Assembly (NCBI RefSeq): GCF_029227915.1
Contig: NC_079888.1
Location: 16,718,001 to 16,782,000 of the forward strand
Reading direction: 5' to 3'
DNA from: Hydractinia symbiolongicarpus
Lineage: Eukaryota > Cnidaria > Hydrozoa > Anthoathecata > Hydractiniidae
Length of the DNA stretch: 64,000 nucleotides
Shown: positions 59,682 through 64,000 of the stretch, in pieces
Layout: each line of letters begins with the position of its first letter
Numbering within the stretch: position 1 is the stretch's first letter
Made by a program: the position numbers and the translations under genes
Notes under the pieces: generated by a model
Seen by the model: only the letters and a program-made list of their open reading frames with translations
What the model was told of the DNA's origin: nothing
The model's database searches: none

Positions 59682-60046
59682 AAATAATGTGGACAAGTTT
59701 TGCGTATATTTCCGGACAAAGTGTGCAGATATGCCTTAGAAGAGAAATGAGGCAAGGGATTGGATGAAATTTTAGGGGCATGGTCCTCCAAGTCAAAGGA
59801 AGTAAACAGGACTGAATCGGCAATGGGGTTGAGAAGATTTAAGCATAAAATGCACAAAGTTATAAAACGTTTTATACAAGAAAGCCGAAATTCCTGTAGA
59901 TCAAAAAACACAGCAACGTGTAAGATACTTTGCGCCATTAAATTTGAACGTAAAGTAGGGTTAGCGAGTTCACTATTAACTTTTGAGTGCTTGCATAAAA
60001 AGTTAATAATGATGCGGATGGAAATTGTACCAAAGGATGCAAATCA

Positions 60047-60118
60047 GGCGCAGTGGCCAAGTGGTAAGGCGTCGGTCTCGTAAACCGAAGATCACGAGTT
60101 CGAACCTCATCTGTGTCT
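60047..60118 (+). tRNA. tRNA-Thr (CGT)-like with one T-stem mismatch, head 129
   Basis: C49·A63 is the only mismatch; G2·U70 is a wobble. Anticodon at 60079-60081; TTTT follows. Confidence 0.5.
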
Positions 60119-60483
60119 AAATTATGTGGACGACTTTTGCGGAGATTTCCTGACAAAGTGTGCAGATATGCCTTAGAAGAGAAATAAGGCAAGGGATTGG
60201 ATGAAATTTCAGGGGCATGGTCCTCCAAGTCAAAGGAAATAAACAGGACTGAATCGGCAATGAGGTTGAGAAGATTTAAGCATAAAATGCACAAAGTTAT
60301 AAAACGTTTTATACAAGAAAGCCGAAATTCCTGTAGATCAAAAAACACAGCAACGTGTAAGATACTTTGCGCCATTAAATTTGAACGTAAAGTAGGGTTA
60401 GCGAGTTCACTATTAACTTTTGAGTGCTTGCATAAAAAGTTAATAATGATGCGGATGGAAATTGTACCAAAGGATGCAAATCA

Positions 60484-60555
60484 GGCGCAGTGGCCAAGTG
60501 GTAAGGCGTCGGTCTCGTAAACCGAAGATCACGAGTTCGAACCTCATCTGTGCCT
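60484..60555 (+). tRNA. tRNA-Thr (CGT)-like with one T-stem mismatch, head 130
   Basis: C49·A63 is the only stem defect; TTTT follows. Confidence 0.5.
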
Positions 60556-60921
60556 AAATTATGTGGACGACTTTTGCAGAGATTTCCTGAAAAAGTGTGC
60601 AGATATGCCTTAGAAGAGAAATAAGGCAAGGGATTGGATGAAATTTCAGGGGCATGGTCCTCCAAGTCAAAGGAAGTAAACAGGACTGAATCGGCAATGG
60701 GGTTGAGAAGATTTAAGCATAAAATGCACAAAGTTATAAAACGTTTTATACAAGAAAGCCCAAAATGCCTGTAGATCAAAAAACACAGCAACGTGTAAGA
60801 TACTTTGCACTATTATATTTTAACGTAAAGTAGGCTTAGCGAGTTCAATATTAACTTTTGACTTCTTGCATAAAAAGTTAAAAATGACGCGGATGAAAAA
60901 TATACCAAAGGATGCAAAACA

Positions 60922-60993
60922 GGCGCAGTGGCCAAGTGGTAAGGCGTCGGTTTCGTAAACCGAAGATCACGAGTTCGATCCTCGTCTGTGCCC
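60922..60993 (+). tRNA. tRNA-Thr (CGT), head 131
   Basis: All stems perfect; loop TTCGTAA; anticodon at 60954-60956; C discriminator with a CCCATGTTATATGGG hairpin trailer. Confidence 0.75.
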
Positions 60994-61357
60994 ATGTTAT
61001 ATGGGTGCGTTTGCCGGAGTTTTCCAGACATAACGTGCAGATATGAATTAGAAGTGAAAGAAGTCAAGAAATTGGATGAAGCACCTGGCGTAGTGTTCTC
61101 CAAATCAAAGGAAATGAACAGGATTAATTGGCAATTGGGTTGAGAAGATTTATGCATAAAATGCTCAAAGTTATAAAACGTTTTACACAAGAAAGCCCGA
61201 AATCCCTATAGATCAAAAACACAGCAACGTGTAAAATACTTTGCACTACTTAGTTTGAACGTGACCTAGGCTTAGCGAGTTCACTATTAACTTTTGAGTG
61301 CTTGCATAAAAAGTTAATAATGATGCACATGGAAAATATACCGAAGGATGCAAATCA

Positions 61358-61429
61358 GGCGCAGTGGCCAAGTGGTAAGGCGTCGGTCTCGTAAACCGAA
61401 GATCATGAGTTCGAACCTCGTCTTTGCCT
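61358..61429 (+). tRNA. tRNA-Thr (CGT)-like with one acceptor mismatch, head 132
   Basis: C5·U67 (CTTTGCC) is the only mismatch; U49·G63 is a wobble; TTTT follows. Confidence 0.5.
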
Positions 61430-61795
61430 AAAATATGTGGACGACTTTTGCGGAGATTTCCTGACAAAGTGTGCAGATATGCCTTAGAAGAGAAATAAGG
61501 CAAGGGATTGGATGAAATTTCAGGGGCATGGTCCTCCAAGTCAAAGGAAGTAAACGGGACGGAATCGGCAATGGGGTTGAGAAGATTTAAGCATAAAATG
61601 CACAAAGTTATAGAACGTTTTATACAAGAAAGCCCGAAATTCCTGTAGATCAAAAAACACAGCAACGTGTAAGATACTTTGCACTATTAACTTTGAACGT
61701 GACCCAGGCTTAGCGAGTTCATTATTAACTTTCGAGTGCTTGCATAAAACGTTAATAATAATGCGGATGGAAAATTTACCAAAGGATGCAAATCA

Positions 61796-61867
61796 GGCGC
61801 AGTGGCCAAGTGGTAAGGCGTCGGTCTCTTAAACCGAAGATCACGAGTTCGATCCTCGTCTGTGCCT
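61796..61867 (+). tRNA. tRNA-Thr body with CTT (Lys) anticodon, head 133
   Basis: Same head as at 57860, in a body of a different subtype; anticodon at 61828-61830. Confidence 0.75.
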
Positions 61868-62233
61868 AAATTATGTGGACGAGGTTTGCGGAGATTTCCT
61901 GACAAAGTGTGCAGATATGCCTTAGAAGAGAAATAAGGCAAGGGATTGGATGAAATTTCAGGGGCATGGTCCTCCAAGTCAAAGGAAGTAAACAGGACTG
62001 AATCGGCAATGGGGTTGAGAAGATTTAAGCATAAAATGCACAAAGTTATAAAACGTTTTATACAAGAAAGCCCAAAATGCCTGTAGATCAAAAAACACAG
62101 CAACGTGTAAGATACTTTGCACTATTATATTTGAACGTAAAGTAGGCTTAGCGAGTTCAATATTAACTTTTGACTTCTTGCATAAAAAGTTAAAAATGAC
62201 GCGGATGAAAAATATACCAAAGGATGCAAAACA

Positions 62234-62305
62234 GGCGCAGTGGCCAAGTGGTAAGGCGTCGGTCTTGTAAACCGAAGATCACGAGTTCGATCCTCGTCTG
62301 TGCCC
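62234..62305 (+). tRNA. tRNA-Thr (TGT), head 134
   Basis: All stems perfect and T8 present. Loop CTTGTAA, anticodon TGT at 62266-62268. C discriminator and hairpin trailer. The best TGT copy in the window; its partner at 60922 reads CGT. Confidence 0.72.
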
Positions 62306-62669
62306 ATGTTATATGGGTGCGTTTGCCGGAGTTTTCCAGACATAACGTGCAGATATGAATTAGAAGTGAAAGAAGTCAAGAAATTGGATGAAGCACCTGG
62401 CGTAGTGTTCTCCAAATCAAAGGAAATGAACAGGATTAATTGGCAATTGGGTTGAGAAGATTTATGCATAAAATGCTCAAAGTTATAAAAAGTTTTACAC
62501 AAGAAAGCCCGAAATCCCTATAGATAAAAAACACAGCAACGTGTAAAATACTTTGCACTACTTAGTTTGAACGTGACCTAGGCTTAGCGAGTTCACTATT
62601 AACTTTTGAGTGCTTGCATAAAAAGTTAATAATGATGCACATGGAAAATATACCGAAGGATGCAAATCA

Positions 62670-62741
62670 GGCGCAGTGGCCAAGTGGTAAGGCGTCGGTC
62701 TCGTAAACCGAAGATCATGAGTTCGAACCTCGTCTTTGCCT
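62670..62741 (+). tRNA. tRNA-Thr (CGT)-like with one acceptor mismatch, head 135
   Basis: Partner of the head at 61358; C5·U67. Confidence 0.5.
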
Positions 62742-63107
62742 AAAATATGTGGACGACTTTTGCGGAGATTTCCTGACAAAGTGTGCATATATGCCTTAGA
62801 AGAGAAATAAGGCAAGGGATTGGATGAAATTTCAGGGGCATGGTTCTCCAAGTCAAAGGAAGTAAACAGGACGGAATCGGCAATGGGGTTGAGAAGATTT
62901 AAGCATAAAATGCACAAAGTTATAAAACGTTTTATACAAGAAAGCCCGAAATTCCTGTAGATCAAAAAACACAGCAACGTGTAAGATACTTTGCACTATA
63001 AAGTTTGAACGTGACCCAGGCTTAGCGAGTTCATTATTAACTTTTGAGTGCTTGCATAAAAAGTTAATAATGATGCGAATGGAAAATTTACCAAAGGATG
63101 CAAATCA

Positions 63108-63179
63108 GGCGCAGTGGCCAAGTGGTAAGGCGTCGGTCTCTTAAACCGAAGATCACGAGTTCGATCCTCGTCTGTGCCT
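63108..63179 (+). tRNA. tRNA-Thr body with CTT (Lys) anticodon, head 136
   Basis: Partner of the head at 61796; all stems pair, anticodon at 63140-63142. Confidence 0.75.
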
Positions 63180-63544
63180 AAATTATGTGGACGAGGTTTG
63201 CGGAGATTTCCTGACAAAGTGTGCAGATATGCCTTAGAAGAGAAGTAAGACAAGGGATTGGATGAAATTTCAGGGGTATGGTCCTCCAAGTCAAAGGAAA
63301 TAAACAGGACTGAATCGGCAATGGGGTTGAGAAGTTTTAGGCATAAAATGCACAAAGTCATAAAACGTTTTAAACAAGAAAGCCCGAAATCCCTGTAGAT
63401 CAAAAACACAGCAACGTGTAAAATACTTTGCACTACTTGGTTTGAACGTGACCTAGGCTTAGCGAGTTCATTATTAACTTTTGAGTGCTTGCATAAAAAG
63501 TTTATAATGATGCGCATGGAAAATTTACCAAAGGATGCAAATCA

Positions 63545-63616
63545 GGCGCAGTGGCCAAGTGGTAAGGCGTCGGTCTCGTAAACCATAGATCACAAGTTCG
63601 AACCTCATCTGTGCCT
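63545..63616 (+). pseudogene. Degenerate tRNA-Thr head 137
   Basis: ACCAT breaks the anticodon stem; T-stem changes (ACAAG/CTCAT). Confidence 0.75.
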
Positions 63617-63982
63617 AAATTATGTGGACGACTTTTGCGGAGATTTCCTGACAAAGTGTGCAGATATGCCTTAGAAGAGAAATAAGGCAAGGGATTGGAT
63701 GAAATTTCAGGGGCATCGTCCTCCAAGTCAAAGGAAGTAAACAGGACTGAATCGGCAATGGGGTTGAGAAGATTTAAGCATAAAATGCACAAAGTTATAA
63801 AACGTTTTATACAAGAAAGCCCAAAATTCCTGTAGTTTAAAAAACACAGCAACGTGTAAGATACTTTGCACTATTTAGTTTGAACGTGACCTAGGCTTAG
63901 CGAGTTCACTATTAACTTTTGAGTACCTGCATGAAAAGTTAAAAATGATGCGGATGGAAAATATACCAAAGGATGCAAAACA

Positions 63983-64000
63983 GGCGCAGTGGCCAAGTGG
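63983..64000 (+). tRNA. tRNA-Thr-like head 138, cut by window edge
   Basis: Only the first 18 nt are present: a perfect acceptor 5' strand and an intact A box (TGGCCAAGTGG). Confidence 0.6.

Larger units (their letters stand above)
57380..60003 (+). repeat. Three-unit tandem duplication, period 1,312 bp
   Basis: Heads 123-125 (57423, 57860, 58298) recur as heads 126-128 (58735, 59172, 59610). Both copies carry a CTT-anticodon head and a head with an A·C T-stem mismatch. Differences are few. Confidence 0.9.
60610..63240 (+). repeat. Three-unit tandem duplication, period 1,312 bp
   Basis: Heads 131-133 (60922, 61358, 61796) recur as heads 134-136 (62234, 62670, 63108). The first pair differs in the anticodon (CGT versus TGT). 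The third pair both read CTT. Confidence 0.9.
41823..64000 (+). repeat. tRNA-Thr-headed tandem array, right part (units 88-138)
   Basis: The same array resumes directly after the retrotransposon, in the middle of the body of unit 87, and runs off the right edge 18 nt into head 138. Unit spacing is 435-438 bp. The bodies are the same families as on the left, and heads are on average better preserved, especially after about 50 kb. The stretches between heads hold only unit body. Confidence 0.97.

Overview
This is eukaryotic, almost certainly animal, nuclear DNA. The window is one head-to-tail tandem array of units about 437-438 bp long, interrupted once by a non-LTR retrotransposon. Each unit opens on the + strand with a 72-nt head that is, or derives from, a cytosolic tRNA-Thr. 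In the best copies the head folds fully, has anticodon CGT, an internal A box and B box, and no encoded CCA. It closely resembles vertebrate tRNA-Thr(CGU) as I remember it. About 365 bp of non-coding body follows. I count 138 heads: 137 complete and one cut by the right edge. The window starts and ends inside units, so the array extends both ways. The retrotransposon's (ATT)n tail, N-terminal PHD finger and CR1/L2-like reverse transcriptase suggest an aquatic invertebrate such as a cnidarian, but that is a weak inference.

Layout. From 1 to about 38,051 there are 87 units. From 38,052 to 41,822 a 5'-truncated minus-strand CR1/L2-like element lies inside the body of unit 87. It has a long (TAA)n tail at its 3' end, an open reading frame with one frameshift and one stop, and probable 13-bp target-site duplications. 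From about 41,823 to 64,000 the array continues with units 88-138.

The array has higher-order structure. Blocks of 2, 3, 5, 6, 8 or 9 units are themselves repeated, with offsets of about 876, 1,312, 2,186, 2,625, 3,503 and 3,931 bp. The 3,931-bp pair looks almost identical. This is the pattern of unequal exchange in a satellite.

Heads fall into three groups. About 27 have all four stems paired, allowing wobble: 20 CGT, 3 TGT and 4 CTT. Others carry one mismatch. The rest are clearly degenerate, including a conserved variant with a non-pairing T stem. Intact heads are concentrated to the right of about 50 kb and in 26-38 kb.

I find no host protein-coding gene. The many 60-150-codon open frames on both strands are translations of the repeat, and their most conserved peptide is the reverse complement of the tRNA. 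Whether any heads are transcribed, and what the array does, cannot be settled from sequence alone. In head descriptions, positions are linear: 1-7/65-71 acceptor stem, 10-12/22-24 D stem, 26-30/38-42 anticodon stem, 33-35 anticodon, 48-52/60-64 T stem, 72 discriminator.
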